DNA from: Magnetococcales bacterium
Lineage (GTDB): Bacteria > Pseudomonadota > Magnetococcia > Magnetococcales > JADFYX01
NCBI GenBank assembly: GCA_015232365.1
Contig: JADFZU010000001.1
Coordinates: 42,640 to 106,639 of the forward strand
Length of the DNA stretch: 64,000 nt
Direction: 5' to 3'
A program made the translations under genes and the position numbers. Positions 37,196-47,290 of the stretch are shown here, piece after piece. Position 1 is the stretch's first letter. Each line of letters begins with the position of its first letter. Under the pieces are notes generated by a model. The model was not told the origin of the DNA. It did no database searches and was given only the letters and a program-made list of their open reading frames with translations.

Positions 37196-38107
37196 ATGGC
37201 AGATGTGGTATTTGCAACCGGATTGATCAGAGAGTACCCTGGACACAAAGCGGTGAACAGCATTGACTTTGTTGTTAAATCCGGGGAGTGTTTTGGTATT
37301 TTAGGCCCAAATGGGGCTGGAAAATCTACAACTCTTAAAATGGTGATTGGTCTGACGGCTCTGGATGGAGGTGGTTTAGAGCTGTTTGGTCAGCCGATGT
37401 ACCCTGAGCACCCAACCATATCACAACGTATTGGTGTTGTTCCTCAAGAGGATAATCTTGATCCTGATCTATCGGTTGTTGAAAACCTTTTGGTTTATGG
37501 GCGTTATTTTGCTATCCCAAACCATGAACTTAAGCTCAAAATTGCTGAGTTGCTGGTCTTTGCCCAGTTGGAAGAGCGGCAAGATGCCATGGCTCGTGAG
37601 CTGTCTGGGGGAATGTTGCGGCGGTTGGTAATTGCCCGCTCCTTGATAGGTAACCCTGATTTAGTGGTCTTGGATGAGCCAACCACCGGTCTGGATCCCC
37701 AGGCCCGGCACATGATATGGCAGAGGCTGCGTACTCTGCGAGAGAAGGGGGTAACACTTTTATTGACCACTCACTACATGGAGGAGGCGGCCCAGTTGTG
37801 TGACCGACTGATGGTTATGAACCATGGTAAAATTCTTGATCAAGGCTCTCCAGCAGAGTTGATAAGCCGTCATGTTGAGCCTGAGGTGGTTGAGGTTCGT
37901 GGTAACGGAGGGAGTTCCGAGATAGAGGAGTATTCCAATCTGCCGGGCCGGGTGGAGCATGTTGGTGATACCATGTTTTTCTACTCAGACGATGCCCACA
38001 CAATTCTTGATTATTTTCGTGATCGTCACGACCTTACCTGCCTCATGCGTCCCGCAAACTTGGAGGATGTGTTTTTAAAACTAACCGGGCGTGAGCTACG
38101 AGATTGA
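37196..38107 (+). CDS. ABC transporter ATP-binding protein, NodI-like
   Basis: FGILGPNGAGKSTTLKMVIGL, LSGGMLRRLVIARSLIGNPDLVVLDEPTTGLDPQARHMIW; the ATG at 37196 is preferred over the longer ORF start. Confidence 0.93.
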   Translation: MADVVFATGLIREYPGHKAVNSIDFVVKSGECFGILGPNGAGKSTTLKMVIGLTALDGGGLELFGQPMYPEHPTISQRIGVVPQEDNLDPDLSVVENLLVYGRYFAIPNHELKLKIAELLVFAQLEERQDAMARELSGGMLRRLVIARSLIGNPDLVVLDEPTTGLDPQARHMIWQRLRTLREKGVTLLLTTHYMEEAAQLCDRLMVMNHGKILDQGSPAELISRHVEPEVVEVRGNGGSSEIEEYSNLPGRVEHVGDTMFFYSDDAHTILDYFRDRHDLTCLMRPANLEDVFLKLTGRELRD

Positions 38108-38133
38108 CAAAATGCAAATAGGTCTAGATAAAA

Positions 38134-38907
38134 ATGAATTTTAAGTTTATCCCTGCAAAAGGCTTTGTTCAGGTCTGGCGTAGACATTTTATGGTCTGGA
38201 AAAAAAGTGCTGTCACCTCATTGATGGGTACGCTGGGTGAGCCGTTTCTCTATCTGCTGGGTATGGGCTACGGCTTGGGGCGGTTTGTTGGTGAGCTTGA
38301 TGGGGTTACTTATCTTGTCTATCTTACGGCGGGAATATTAGCAGCTAGCAGCATGAACACTGCTACCTTTGAGGCTCTATATGGTGGTTTTACAAGAATG
38401 ACCCGGCAAAACACCTTTCAGGCAATGTTGGCTACCCCTCTGCGAGTAATAGACATTGTTGCTGGAGAGGTGGCTTGGGGGGCGACAAAGTCTCTCATAT
38501 CCGGAGTGGCAATTTTCTTGGTTGGTAACCTTTTAGGTTCCATACCTTCAGATACTGCTTTTTTGGTCCTTCCTGTAGTTTTTTTGTCGGGGATGGTTTT
38601 TACTTCCATGGCACTGGTTGTGGTTGCTATCGCGCCAAATTACGATTTTTTTCTCTACTATTTTACTCTGGTTACTACCCCTATGTTTTTGTTTTGCGGG
38701 GTGTTTTATCCGGTAGATTCTCTACCGGAAACAGTGCAGATGGTGGTCAATATGTTGCCGTTGGCCCATGTTGTCGCCCTGATTCGCCCTTTGGCAATAG
38801 GTCTGTCTGTTGATGACCCGGTTTTTCACATTACCTCTCTGCTGATTTATGCCGTGGGAACTTTTTTTATTGCGGTCCAACTATTAAAAAAACGGCTTAT
38901 TGTCTAG
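38134..38907 (+). CDS. ABC transporter permease, NodJ-like (ABC-2 family)
   Basis: WRRHFMVWKKSAVTSLMGTLGEPFLYLLGMGYGLG, six TMs, PMFLFCGVFYPVDSLPETVQMVVNMLPLAHVVALIRPL. Confidence 0.92.
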   Translation: MNFKFIPAKGFVQVWRRHFMVWKKSAVTSLMGTLGEPFLYLLGMGYGLGRFVGELDGVTYLVYLTAGILAASSMNTATFEALYGGFTRMTRQNTFQAMLATPLRVIDIVAGEVAWGATKSLISGVAIFLVGNLLGSIPSDTAFLVLPVVFLSGMVFTSMALVVVAIAPNYDFFLYYFTLVTTPMFLFCGVFYPVDSLPETVQMVVNMLPLAHVVALIRPLAIGLSVDDPVFHITSLLIYAVGTFFIAVQLLKKRLIV

Positions 38908-39104
38908 AGGTTCCTTCAGTTTAAAATTTTTATGGGAAAAAAATCGTGACACAGACTTTGCCTTTAGAGTGTGATTGTATTAGTGTGTGTAAGATTTGAT
39001 TTGGTATTAAAGCTTTGAAATAGATTCATGGAAACTTGGGTATAGTTACGGGTTAAACGTGACGGAACTTAACAATATAATTGACTAGAAAAAGGAATAA
39101 AATC

Positions 39105-39500
39105 ATGGCTGATCTCTTCTCAGAAGAGTGGATGACTCGTTTTCAAAATGAGTGGAATAATGAGCCTGAATTGGCTGACGCTCTTGCTAAAATTGAGTTC
39201 TCTTCAACCATTGGGTACGGAATTGATGGTGAAGATCAACCTCGTGGTGTTTTAGTTGTGGAAATGGGCCAAGTGGTCAAGGCTGGTGCATATGCTGGAG
39301 AGGAGCTGAGTTGGGATCTGCGTGCTTCTCAAGCAAATTGGGAAAAATGGATTGCAAAAGGTCTGGGCATGATGGGCTTGGGAATGGCTTACACTTCTCG
39401 TAAGTTAAAGTTCCAAGTTGGTGATTATGGTGCAATGATTAAAGACCCAAGAATGGCAAAGCCGTTCATTAAATCCTTCTCAATTATGGGAAGAGTATAA
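39105..39500 (+). CDS. SCP2 sterol-transfer-like small protein
   Basis: MADLFSEEWMTRFQNEWNNEPELADALAKIEFSSTIGYGI...GAMIKDPRMAKPFIKSFSIMGRV; ATG at 39105 preceded by AAGGAA. Confidence 0.6.
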   Translation: MADLFSEEWMTRFQNEWNNEPELADALAKIEFSSTIGYGIDGEDQPRGVLVVEMGQVVKAGAYAGEELSWDLRASQANWEKWIAKGLGMMGLGMAYTSRKLKFQVGDYGAMIKDPRMAKPFIKSFSIMGRV

Positions 39501-39531
39501 TCTATTACTTGAATTTGAAGGATACAGGTCT

Positions 39532-40674
39532 ATGAGGAATAAGATATTTTCCCCTGCCCTGATGGCTCTGATAGTTGGCTGGGCTGTTGTTGGTGGACAT
39601 TATGCCATGGCTGCTGATGATCAACAGATCATAACTGTTAAATCATCGCCAGTTGGAGCATCGACTACATTGGGTGGCACTGTTGTACCTTTCCGTGAGG
39701 TGGCTTTTTCTGCCCAAATGCCGGGAAGAGTAGCCCATATTGCTGGGGTTGAGGGGGACTGGTTTCGTAAGGGAACCATCCTTGTTGCCCTGGATATGGA
39801 AAATTTACTAGCTAAGCGGCAGTCGGCAAAAGCAGCACTTTCCAAAGCGAGAGCGGCATACCGTAATGCTAAGGTTCAGTACACCAGACAGGTCTACTCT
39901 GGCTCGCAAATGGCTTCCGATAATATGGGTATGGATATTCCCCGTCTTTTTGACCGGGTTTTGACTCGCCCTGTAGCTGATATGGCAGGTGTTGACAATC
40001 CAGAGCTAACCCGTCGGGCACAGATCTATGCTCAGGGAACCCAGATTGATCAAGCACGTTACGGTATGATTCAGGCTCAAGCTCAACTGCGTGAGTTGGA
40101 TGTTTCTGTGCGTGATACCCGCTCTATAGCACCGTTCTCCGGTGTGGTGGTTGCTAAACATGTTGAAGTTGGTGATACAGTGCAGCCAGGAATGCCTCTG
40201 GTTAGCTTTGCCGATACCAGACATTTGCAGATCAAGGTGGATATTCCAGCCCGATTGATGCCTGGAGTAAGAAAAGGTCAGATTTTGTCGGCTAAACTGG
40301 ATGTTGGCAAGTCTCGGGTTGATACTCGTGTTGCACAAATCTTTCCAATGGCAGATCCCCAACGCCACACTGTGACGGTTAAGCTTGATCTGCCTAAAAA
40401 CTCTCCAGGTGGACCGGGCATGTATGCTGAGGTTATGATTCCAGACATCACCTCTCCAGAGAAAAATATACCAACTATTCCAAAGACATCAGTTGTTTGG
40501 CGTGGCAGTTTACCTGCTGTATCCATTGTTGCTGAAGATGGAAAAATCGAACAACGTATGGTTCGTCTCGGCGGGTTGGTTGGTGAAGACATGGTTGGGA
40601 TTCTCTCCGGCTTGAGTGTTGGCGAGCGTATTTTGCTAGTTGGTAATGCTGGTGAATCCACCTCTGGTTTGTGA
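39532..40674 (+). CDS. RND efflux periplasmic adaptor (membrane fusion protein)
   Basis: Signal peptide; LGGTVVPFREVAFSAQMPGRVAHIAGVEGDWFRKGTILVALD; SIAPFSGVVVAKHVEVGDTVQPGMPL. Confidence 0.93.
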   Translation: MRNKIFSPALMALIVGWAVVGGHYAMAADDQQIITVKSSPVGASTTLGGTVVPFREVAFSAQMPGRVAHIAGVEGDWFRKGTILVALDMENLLAKRQSAKAALSKARAAYRNAKVQYTRQVYSGSQMASDNMGMDIPRLFDRVLTRPVADMAGVDNPELTRRAQIYAQGTQIDQARYGMIQAQAQLRELDVSVRDTRSIAPFSGVVVAKHVEVGDTVQPGMPLVSFADTRHLQIKVDIPARLMPGVRKGQILSAKLDVGKSRVDTRVAQIFPMADPQRHTVTVKLDLPKNSPGGPGMYAEVMIPDITSPEKNIPTIPKTSVVWRGSLPAVSIVAEDGKIEQRMVRLGGLVGEDMVGILSGLSVGERILLVGNAGESTSGL

Positions 40675-40695
40675 TCCTCCAAGACCACTTGAAAA

Positions 40696-40736
40696 CGGTT
40701 CAGCAATTAGGTCTATACCTGCTTTTTGCTGAGCCG
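40696..40736 (+). promoter_or_regulatory. Intercistronic stem-loop between adaptor and RND pump genes
   Basis: CGGTTCAGCAA (40696-40706) pairs with TTGCTGAGCCG (40726-40736); inner AGGTctatACCT. Confidence 0.6.
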
Positions 40737-40767
40737 TCTCCTGCTTGATAAGTTTGGGAAAAGCGAT

Positions 40768-43700
40768 ATGAGCACATCATCTAACCTACCGCCGCCACCA
40801 GAACCAAATCTGGAGCACCCGGACGAACAGAGTCTTGGTGTTGCCGGAATGATGGCAAAGGCGTTTATTCACTCTCCACTCTCCCCACTGTTTCTATTTG
40901 CCTGTCTGGCTATGGGACTTATGGGGTTGGTGATGACCCCTCGGCAGGAAGATCCGCAGATTTCCGTACCAATGGTGGATATTTTTGTCCAGTATGGTGG
41001 GGCATCCTCTGAGCAGGTTACATCACTGGTTACCGCTCCTCTTGAGCGGATTATGAGTGAAATTCCAGGTGTAAAACATGTCTACTCGGCCTCGATGCGT
41101 GGTCAGGGTATGATTACTGTTGAGTTTGACGTAGGCGAAGATATGAACGCTTCTCTAGTCAAGCTCTACGATAAACTACAGTCGAATATGGATCGGATAC
41201 CTCCAGGTGTAAAGCCGCCCCTGGTAAAACCAAAATCTGTTGATGATGTGCCTATTGTTACTCTTACCTTGTGGTCAAACGAGGTAGATGACAGCGTTTT
41301 ACGTATATTATCTCTGGATGTATTGCAAAAACTTAATGAAGTTAAAAATAGTAGTCAGGGCTTTATTGTTGGCGGTCGCTCCCAGCAGATCCGGGTCGAG
41401 GTATTTCCAGAAAGGCTATCAGGTTTTGGAATCAGCCTGGACCAGATTGCCCAGACCATTAAAACAGCCAACAGTGAAAAAGATATTGGTAGCGTTGAGT
41501 CTGGTGATACCGGCTACCGGGTAATTACCGGAAATTATATCCGTACCGCTCAGGATCTGTCTCAGCTTATGGTTGGTACCAGATTTGGTTCACCAATTTA
41601 TGTTCGTGACGTTGCCCAGGTGTTTTCAGGGCCAGAAGAGACAAAACAGTTGGTCACCTACACCACAGGCCCCGCTTATAATGGTGATGCTCTTCCTGCA
41701 TCTGCTGCTGCGGCAGTTACTATTGCTGTTGCAAAAAAAATGGGCTCCAACGGCGTTACAGTTGCCAATGATATTTTGAGTCGTGTTGAAGAGCTGAAAG
41801 GGACGTTGATTCCCAAAAATGTTAATGTAGCTGTTACTCGCAACTATGGTGAAACTGCTGACGAGAAGGTTAATGAGCTTCTCTTCAAGCTGGTTGTTGC
41901 CACCTCTGCTGTTACACTGTTGGTCTGGTACTTCCTTGGCTTTAAGCCTGCCGTTGTTACCTTGATTGTTATTCCCGTCGTTATTCTCATGACTGTGTTT
42001 TCAGCTTGGATTCTTGGCCTAACTATCGACCGCGTCAGTCTTTTTGCCCTTATTTTTTCAATTGGCATTTTGGTTGACGATGCTATTGTTGTGGTGGAAA
42101 ATATCTATCGACGCTGGCTTCTAGAGGATAACTGCTGCCACTTAATCTCTATCGATGCGGTGCGTGAAGTTGGTAATCCAACAATTTTGGCAACATTTAC
42201 TGTTATTGCCGCTTTGATGCCTATGGCTGCTGTTTCTGGAATGATGGGGCCATATATGATGCCAATTGCCGTATTGGGATCTGTGGCAATGTTATTTTCT
42301 CTTTTTGCCGCTTTTGTCTTTACCCCTTGGCTGGCCCAGCTTATCAAGCCAAGTATGCGCTCCTTGCACCACCATTCAGAAAAAGAGCATGAATCAGCAG
42401 AAAGACTGGAAAAAATGTACCGTAAAGTTATCCCTGCTCTTCTGGATAGCCCAATAAAAGGTTACGGTTTTCTTGTAGCTTTGATAGCTGGTTTTGCCGT
42501 CTCTTGCCTGCTCTTTTATACTACGGATGTTACAGTGAAGATCATGCCTCTGGATAACAAACCAGAGTTTAATGTGGTCATCAATATGACTGAGGGAACA
42601 GCTCTTCCCAAAACAGCAAATCTGGCACAACAGATGACCAATGTGATTAGGGATCAGGTTCCTGAAGTGACCGCCCTGCAATCTTATGTAGGAACAGCAT
42701 CACCATTCAACTTTAACGGTATGGTGCGCCATTACTATCTACGTCAAAACTCTTGGGAGGCAGATATTCAGGTTCAACTTCTTCACAAGAGCAAACGGGA
42801 TAGAACCAGTCATGATATTGCTGAAGCGGTTAGAGAGATTTTAACTCCGATTGCTCAAGCTGCCGGTGCAAATATTCAGGTAGTTGAGATGCCTCCTGGC
42901 CCTCCAGTACTACAATCTGTTGTCGCTGAAGTTACCGGCCCTACAGCAAAGATACGCCGTGAAGTATCTGCTCACGTTACCAAGGTATTTGAAGAGGTAG
43001 CAGGCATTGTCGATGTAGATAACTATATGCAGCAAGATTATGAGCTGTGGCGCTTTGAGGTTGATTCTGAAAAAGCAGTCAGACGGGGAATTTCAGTAGA
43101 TACCATAAACCGTAACCTTGGTATGGCTATGGGGGGTGCTCGGTTGGGTGATGTGAAGCGGGGTAATGTTCTGGAACCTACCTATATTGTTCTTCAGGTT
43201 CCTATGGAGATCCGTTCTAAAATCACCAACCTTTCTGACCTGCCTATCTCATCACCATCAGGAACCAGCGTACCGTTGGGTGAGTTGGGCCGCTTTATAA
43301 AAGGCAAGCAAGATCCTATCATATACCATAAAGATCTCCGCCCTGTAGAGTATATAACAGGTGAGGTGACCGGAATCCTTGATGCACCCATCTATAGCAT
43401 GATGGAGGTTGATGAAAAACTGAAATCCTATACAACTCCAGATGGAGTGGTGATGTCAGGTGAGTTCTTGGGGGCACCGGATACCTACGCCAAGAGTGGC
43501 TTTGAGTGGACTGGTGAGTGGACTGTTACCTTTGAGACCTTCAGAGATATGGGTATGGCCTTTGGTGTTGCCTTGATCCTGATATATATGTTGGTGGTAT
43601 GGGAGTTTGGTAATTTTACCCTGCCAGCTATTATCATGGCACCAATTCCTTTGACTCTCCTGGGAATTGTTCCTGGTCATATGATTATGGATGCAAAGTT

Positions 43701-44379
43701 TACCGCTACCTCCATGATTGGTTTTATCGCCTTGGCTGGTATTATTGTCCGAAACTCAATTCTTCTGGTTGATTTTGCTCAGCAAGAGATTTTAAACGGA
43801 ACTAGTGTGCGTGATGCGGTTATTCTCTCCTGTAAATCCAGGACCCGGCCTATTATAATCACTGCCCTTGCTCTGGTGGCTGGTTCAAGTGTGATTCTAA
43901 GTGACTTTATCTTCCGGGGTATGGCAGTCTCATTGCTGTTTGGTTCACTGGTTTCAACAGTATTGACCCTCCTGGTTATTCCCCTTGGCTGTGTAACTTT
44001 TTCCAAGGCGTTTAAACAGCCAGATTTTACTCCTGAGCCAGAATTTAGTAGCCAGCCGAAAGATAGTCCGGCAGTTGCGGCCCGGAGTACAGTTCCTGCT
44101 ATAGGAGAAGTGGCCCCTGCGACTCCGAGTAAAAGCAAGCCGGTAGAGAAAAAAACTGTATCCAGCAAAAAAGTGGTAGAGAAAAAGGCTGTATCCAGCA
44201 GAGTCGTAGCAGATAAAAAGCCTACATCAATAAAAAAAGATTTGGTTAAAACAGCTAAGGAGCCAACTACAGCAGCCAAGCCGCCTGTAAAGAAAGCTGT
44301 GGAGAGGAAAACCAAGGCTAGTGCTCCACGGCGAGGGATTAGGATGAAACCTAAACCAAAAACCGATAAAGAGGAGTAA
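40768..44379 (+). CDS. RND efflux permease with a C-terminal Lys/Ala/Pro-rich extension
   Basis: SIGILVDDAIVVVENIYRRW, DPQISVPMVDIFVQYGGASSEQV, IALAGIIVRNSILLVDFAQ; ATG at 40768 preferred because the listed start lies in the hairpin. Confidence 0.95.
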   Translation: MSTSSNLPPPPEPNLEHPDEQSLGVAGMMAKAFIHSPLSPLFLFACLAMGLMGLVMTPRQEDPQISVPMVDIFVQYGGASSEQVTSLVTAPLERIMSEIPGVKHVYSASMRGQGMITVEFDVGEDMNASLVKLYDKLQSNMDRIPPGVKPPLVKPKSVDDVPIVTLTLWSNEVDDSVLRILSLDVLQKLNEVKNSSQGFIVGGRSQQIRVEVFPERLSGFGISLDQIAQTIKTANSEKDIGSVESGDTGYRVITGNYIRTAQDLSQLMVGTRFGSPIYVRDVAQVFSGPEETKQLVTYTTGPAYNGDALPASAAAAVTIAVAKKMGSNGVTVANDILSRVEELKGTLIPKNVNVAVTRNYGETADEKVNELLFKLVVATSAVTLLVWYFLGFKPAVVTLIVIPVVILMTVFSAWILGLTIDRVSLFALIFSIGILVDDAIVVVENIYRRWLLEDNCCHLISIDAVREVGNPTILATFTVIAALMPMAAVSGMMGPYMMPIAVLGSVAMLFSLFAAFVFTPWLAQLIKPSMRSLHHHSEKEHESAERLEKMYRKVIPALLDSPIKGYGFLVALIAGFAVSCLLFYTTDVTVKIMPLDNKPEFNVVINMTEGTALPKTANLAQQMTNVIRDQVPEVTALQSYVGTASPFNFNGMVRHYYLRQNSWEADIQVQLLHKSKRDRTSHDIAEAVREILTPIAQAAGANIQVVEMPPGPPVLQSVVAEVTGPTAKIRREVSAHVTKVFEEVAGIVDVDNYMQQDYELWRFEVDSEKAVRRGISVDTINRNLGMAMGGARLGDVKRGNVLEPTYIVLQVPMEIRSKITNLSDLPISSPSGTSVPLGELGRFIKGKQDPIIYHKDLRPVEYITGEVTGILDAPIYSMMEVDEKLKSYTTPDGVVMSGEFLGAPDTYAKSGFEWTGEWTVTFETFRDMGMAFGVALILIYMLVVWEFGNFTLPAIIMAPIPLTLLGIVPGHMIMDAKFTATSMIGFIALAGIIVRNSILLVDFAQQEILNGTSVRDAVILSCKSRTRPIIITALALVAGSSVILSDFIFRGMAVSLLFGSLVSTVLTLLVIPLGCVTFSKAFKQPDFTPEPEFSSQPKDSPAVAARSTVPAIGEVAPATPSKSKPVEKKTVSSKKVVEKKAVSSRVVADKKPTSIKKDLVKTAKEPTTAAKPPVKKAVERKTKASAPRRGIRMKPKPKTDKEE

Positions 44380-44386
44380 CAGTTAA

Positions 44387-45148
44387 ATGCCACAGTTCAA
44401 ATCATTTTTTGGACCGTTGGTTTTAGTTGCACTCTGGCCTTTAGTAGATGGTTGGGCTGATGAGCAACAGAATAGGGCTATGGCTACCGATTTTGTTTCT
44501 GAGCAGGTCTTTATCCCTCTTTCCAACAGAAATCCAAATCAGTTGCAGTCTGATGCATTTCAGCAATCTGGTAGCAGTTCAACATGGTCGCAACCGGCTT
44601 ATAATGTTCAGAAGCCACAATCTGTGGTTGCTCCTCCAGTAGGGGTAACAGGTGGCAGTGCAGCAACTGCAAATAACCGTTTTTGGGCACCACCAGCAAA
44701 TTTCCAGGATGGTGAGGAGCCGATCAGTAATGGATCTAGCTGGTCTTCAACTCCACCTTCTGATTCTGTTTGGGGTGGTGTTAAAAGAAAAAAGCCACGT
44801 ATGGCATCAGAATATGACCCCAGGTTTGACTATTCTGATGTAGATGAGCCATTAGAAACTACAGATAGTTATATCGACCCTGATGAGTATAGAAAGCTAA
44901 GGTCAGGCCGTGCAATGGGAGTTGGTAGTAGTGACCTGTGGCGGGATGATTATTCTCGGCAGCCTTCTACAAGAGATTCGGTCTGGGATGATAAAACTCC
45001 TGATTATAGGAATAAGCCAAAGGGATATGATCCGTTTGATTACAGTGAGGATGATGGTGAAATGCCAGCAGGTAACCTCTCTTATGACTCACTCTATAAT
45101 GATTTAGGGGCTCCACCACAAGGTACTTACGGTAATCAATGGCGGTAG
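44387..45148 (+). CDS. Secreted low-complexity Asp/Tyr/Ser-rich hypothetical protein
   Basis: Signal-like FKSFFGPLVLVALWPLVDGWA; repeated YDPRFDYSDVD, YDPFDYSEDDGE, SYIDPDEYRK. Confidence 0.6.
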   Translation: MPQFKSFFGPLVLVALWPLVDGWADEQQNRAMATDFVSEQVFIPLSNRNPNQLQSDAFQQSGSSSTWSQPAYNVQKPQSVVAPPVGVTGGSAATANNRFWAPPANFQDGEEPISNGSSWSSTPPSDSVWGGVKRKKPRMASEYDPRFDYSDVDEPLETTDSYIDPDEYRKLRSGRAMGVGSSDLWRDDYSRQPSTRDSVWDDKTPDYRNKPKGYDPFDYSEDDGEMPAGNLSYDSLYNDLGAPPQGTYGNQWR

Positions 45149-45180
45149 CATTTTTTTTGGCAAGGTAATTTTTATTAAAG

Positions 45181-45831
45181 ATGAATATATTTGGATTTGG
45201 TCTGTTTTTAGTGGTTTCACTACTATCATTTTTACCTTCATCAATTTTGATGGCGGATGGTAGAGCATCTTGGAGCTATGGTTCAGGCAGGAATGTTGAT
45301 GCTGGACCTGATTCCAAGCCAGCTTTTAATCCATGGACTGGTGAGATGAGTGGTCCCAAGGCCAAAAGCCAGGCTGAACAGTTTCAATATGGTGAAGAGC
45401 GGGAGAGGGTAGAGCCAATAACTTTAGATGAGTTATATCCAAAGCAAGGTGACGCGGTAAAGGGTCAGCGGCCATGGGGCAAAGTTCCCAAACAGTTTCA
45501 AAATCAAGATAGTGATTCTTACGGTTATAGCCAGCGTAAAACCAAGAGCAGGTATCCAAGTGATACCAAGCAGTGGCCCGATTCTAACCATGATGAGAGT
45601 GACCTCAAGGATAACTCCTCTATTGACCGTTTTCCACCTACCTATCAGCAGTACCGCCAAGGGTCTGCTGAGAAATATTTCGCCCCGCAACGCCGAAACT
45701 ATCGTCGAGGTTACGGCGATGAGTATCCACCATCATCTGGGCCGCGTTTTAACGATCATGAGTTAGACTCTGATGGTTGGAATGGGGTTCCATCTTCATA
45801 CCGGAACTATAATTATCTACCGAGATACTGA
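45181..45831 (+). CDS. Secreted low-complexity Tyr/Arg/Ser-rich hypothetical protein
   Basis: Signal peptide MNIFGFGLFLVVSLLSFLPSSILMADG; AFNPWTGEM; RRNYRRGYGDEYPPSSGPRF. Confidence 0.6.
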   Translation: MNIFGFGLFLVVSLLSFLPSSILMADGRASWSYGSGRNVDAGPDSKPAFNPWTGEMSGPKAKSQAEQFQYGEERERVEPITLDELYPKQGDAVKGQRPWGKVPKQFQNQDSDSYGYSQRKTKSRYPSDTKQWPDSNHDESDLKDNSSIDRFPPTYQQYRQGSAEKYFAPQRRNYRRGYGDEYPPSSGPRFNDHELDSDGWNGVPSSYRNYNYLPRY

Positions 45832-45842
45832 AAAATAGTTCA

Positions 45843-46457
45843 ATGGGAAAAATTTCGACCCTCATAATTATTTTTTTTATTGTTATTCCGGCAGAAATTT
45901 TTGCTGGCAAGCACAAAACAGTTGTCGAATTTTCTGCTGATGTTGTAAGAACAGTCCCTGGTAAAGCCGAGCCAATCTCAAAAGGGCGGATGGTTGTTAG
46001 TCGCTATGGAATTCGCACAGAAGGCAAAAAAGGGGGGGAGAGTGTCGTCTTTATTTTTCGGCCTAAAAAAAAGCTTGTCTGGACACTTTTTCCTGAAAAA
46101 AAAAACTATGAAGAGCGTCTCGGTTTAGTAATCGACCGTCCGCCTCTACCTATGGATGCCAATAGCCCTTGCCAAAAGGATAGAGCTGTCGTCTGTCAGT
46201 TGTTGGGCAATACTGTATTACATAATAGAAGTGTTGAGCACTGGCTTCTCTCTAGAAGAACAAAGAAAAAGCTTAAACCTGTTGTCCAGCTTTGGATTGA
46301 TACCAATCTAAAGGTTGCCATCAGGGAGACCTTTTTGGATGGTATGACTATAGAGTTGCAAAATTTACAAGAGAAGCCTCAAAATATCAAATCATTCATT
46401 ATTCCTGATGGTTATACAAAAAAAGCGTTGCCTGAAAAATTACCAGCAAAAAAATAG
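45843..46457 (+). CDS. Secreted hypothetical protein (DUF4412/LolA-like beta-rich pattern)
   Basis: Signal peptide STLIIIFFIVIPAEIFA; KTVVEFSADVVRTVPGKAEPISKGRMVVSRYGIRTEGKKGGESVVFIFRPKKKLVWTLFPEKKNY. Confidence 0.6.
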   Translation: MGKISTLIIIFFIVIPAEIFAGKHKTVVEFSADVVRTVPGKAEPISKGRMVVSRYGIRTEGKKGGESVVFIFRPKKKLVWTLFPEKKNYEERLGLVIDRPPLPMDANSPCQKDRAVVCQLLGNTVLHNRSVEHWLLSRRTKKKLKPVVQLWIDTNLKVAIRETFLDGMTIELQNLQEKPQNIKSFIIPDGYTKKALPEKLPAKK

Positions 46458-46517
46458 TAAACCCAAGCCTGAAATTTCATATAGCTTCCGGGCTGAAGGA
46501 TTGTTTGGAGAGATGTT

Positions 46518-47225
46518 GTGTCTATAAAACTGACCGCCGATGAACGGCGGCGTTATAAAACCCATGGCCGAAAAAGAGGTTTTTTAAAGGATAAAGATGC
46601 CGTACATCTTAAAGAGACCATGCCTGGTTTATCCCTGGTAGATGGGGATGGCCGGGATGAGCTACTGGCAAGGTTTAAGCAAAAAAATCTAAGTTCAGCT
46701 AAACTATGGTTGGAGATTGGTTTTGGTAATGGGGAGTTTTTGGCCCATTTGGCTGCACTTCATCCAGAAGACTGTTTTATTGGAGTGGATGTTTTTTTAG
46801 AGGGAGTTTCAGCCCTTTTAAGAAGGCTTGAGCGTCAAGGCAGCGATAATGTCCGGGTGGCGGTAGATAACGCCAATATTGTATTGCTTGAGAAGATCCC
46901 TCTTGACTCTTTAGATCGGGTCATAATTAATTTCCCGGATCCTTGGCCGAAAAAAAGGCATAATAAACGTCGTTTGATTCAAAAGGCATTTCTAGATTTG
47001 CTTGCACCACGTATGCGCAGGGGCGGGCTTATCTCATTAGCTACTGATTGGGCGGAGTATTCTGAGTGGATGTTGGACCATCTAGATGCACATAAATATT
47101 TTGCCAATACGGTCGAAGGTGGTGGTTTCGCCCCCCAACCCCAAGAGTGGCTGACAACCAGGTTTCAAAATAAAGGCCAAAAAGCTGGGCGTCCAGCACG
47201 GCACCTTCTATTTAAAAAGATTTAA
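46518..47225 (+). CDS. trmB: tRNA (guanine-N7-)-methyltransferase
   Basis: WLEIGFGNGEFLAHLAALHPEDCFIGVDVFLEGVSALLRRL, RVIINFPDPWPKKRHNKRRLIQ. Confidence 0.95.
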   Translation: MSIKLTADERRRYKTHGRKRGFLKDKDAVHLKETMPGLSLVDGDGRDELLARFKQKNLSSAKLWLEIGFGNGEFLAHLAALHPEDCFIGVDVFLEGVSALLRRLERQGSDNVRVAVDNANIVLLEKIPLDSLDRVIINFPDPWPKKRHNKRRLIQKAFLDLLAPRMRRGGLISLATDWAEYSEWMLDHLDAHKYFANTVEGGGFAPQPQEWLTTRFQNKGQKAGRPARHLLFKKI

Positions 47226-47290
47226 GAAATATTCTATTTTATCGGTTAAACAGTTATGTAAATGTTTTTTTTTGATAATCTGCTATTATG

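Noticed and set aside
43779-44393. 204-aa minus-strand ORF opposite the RND tail
   Set aside because: Antisense to a confidently coding region with a repetitive Lys-rich tail; no RBS or family motif.
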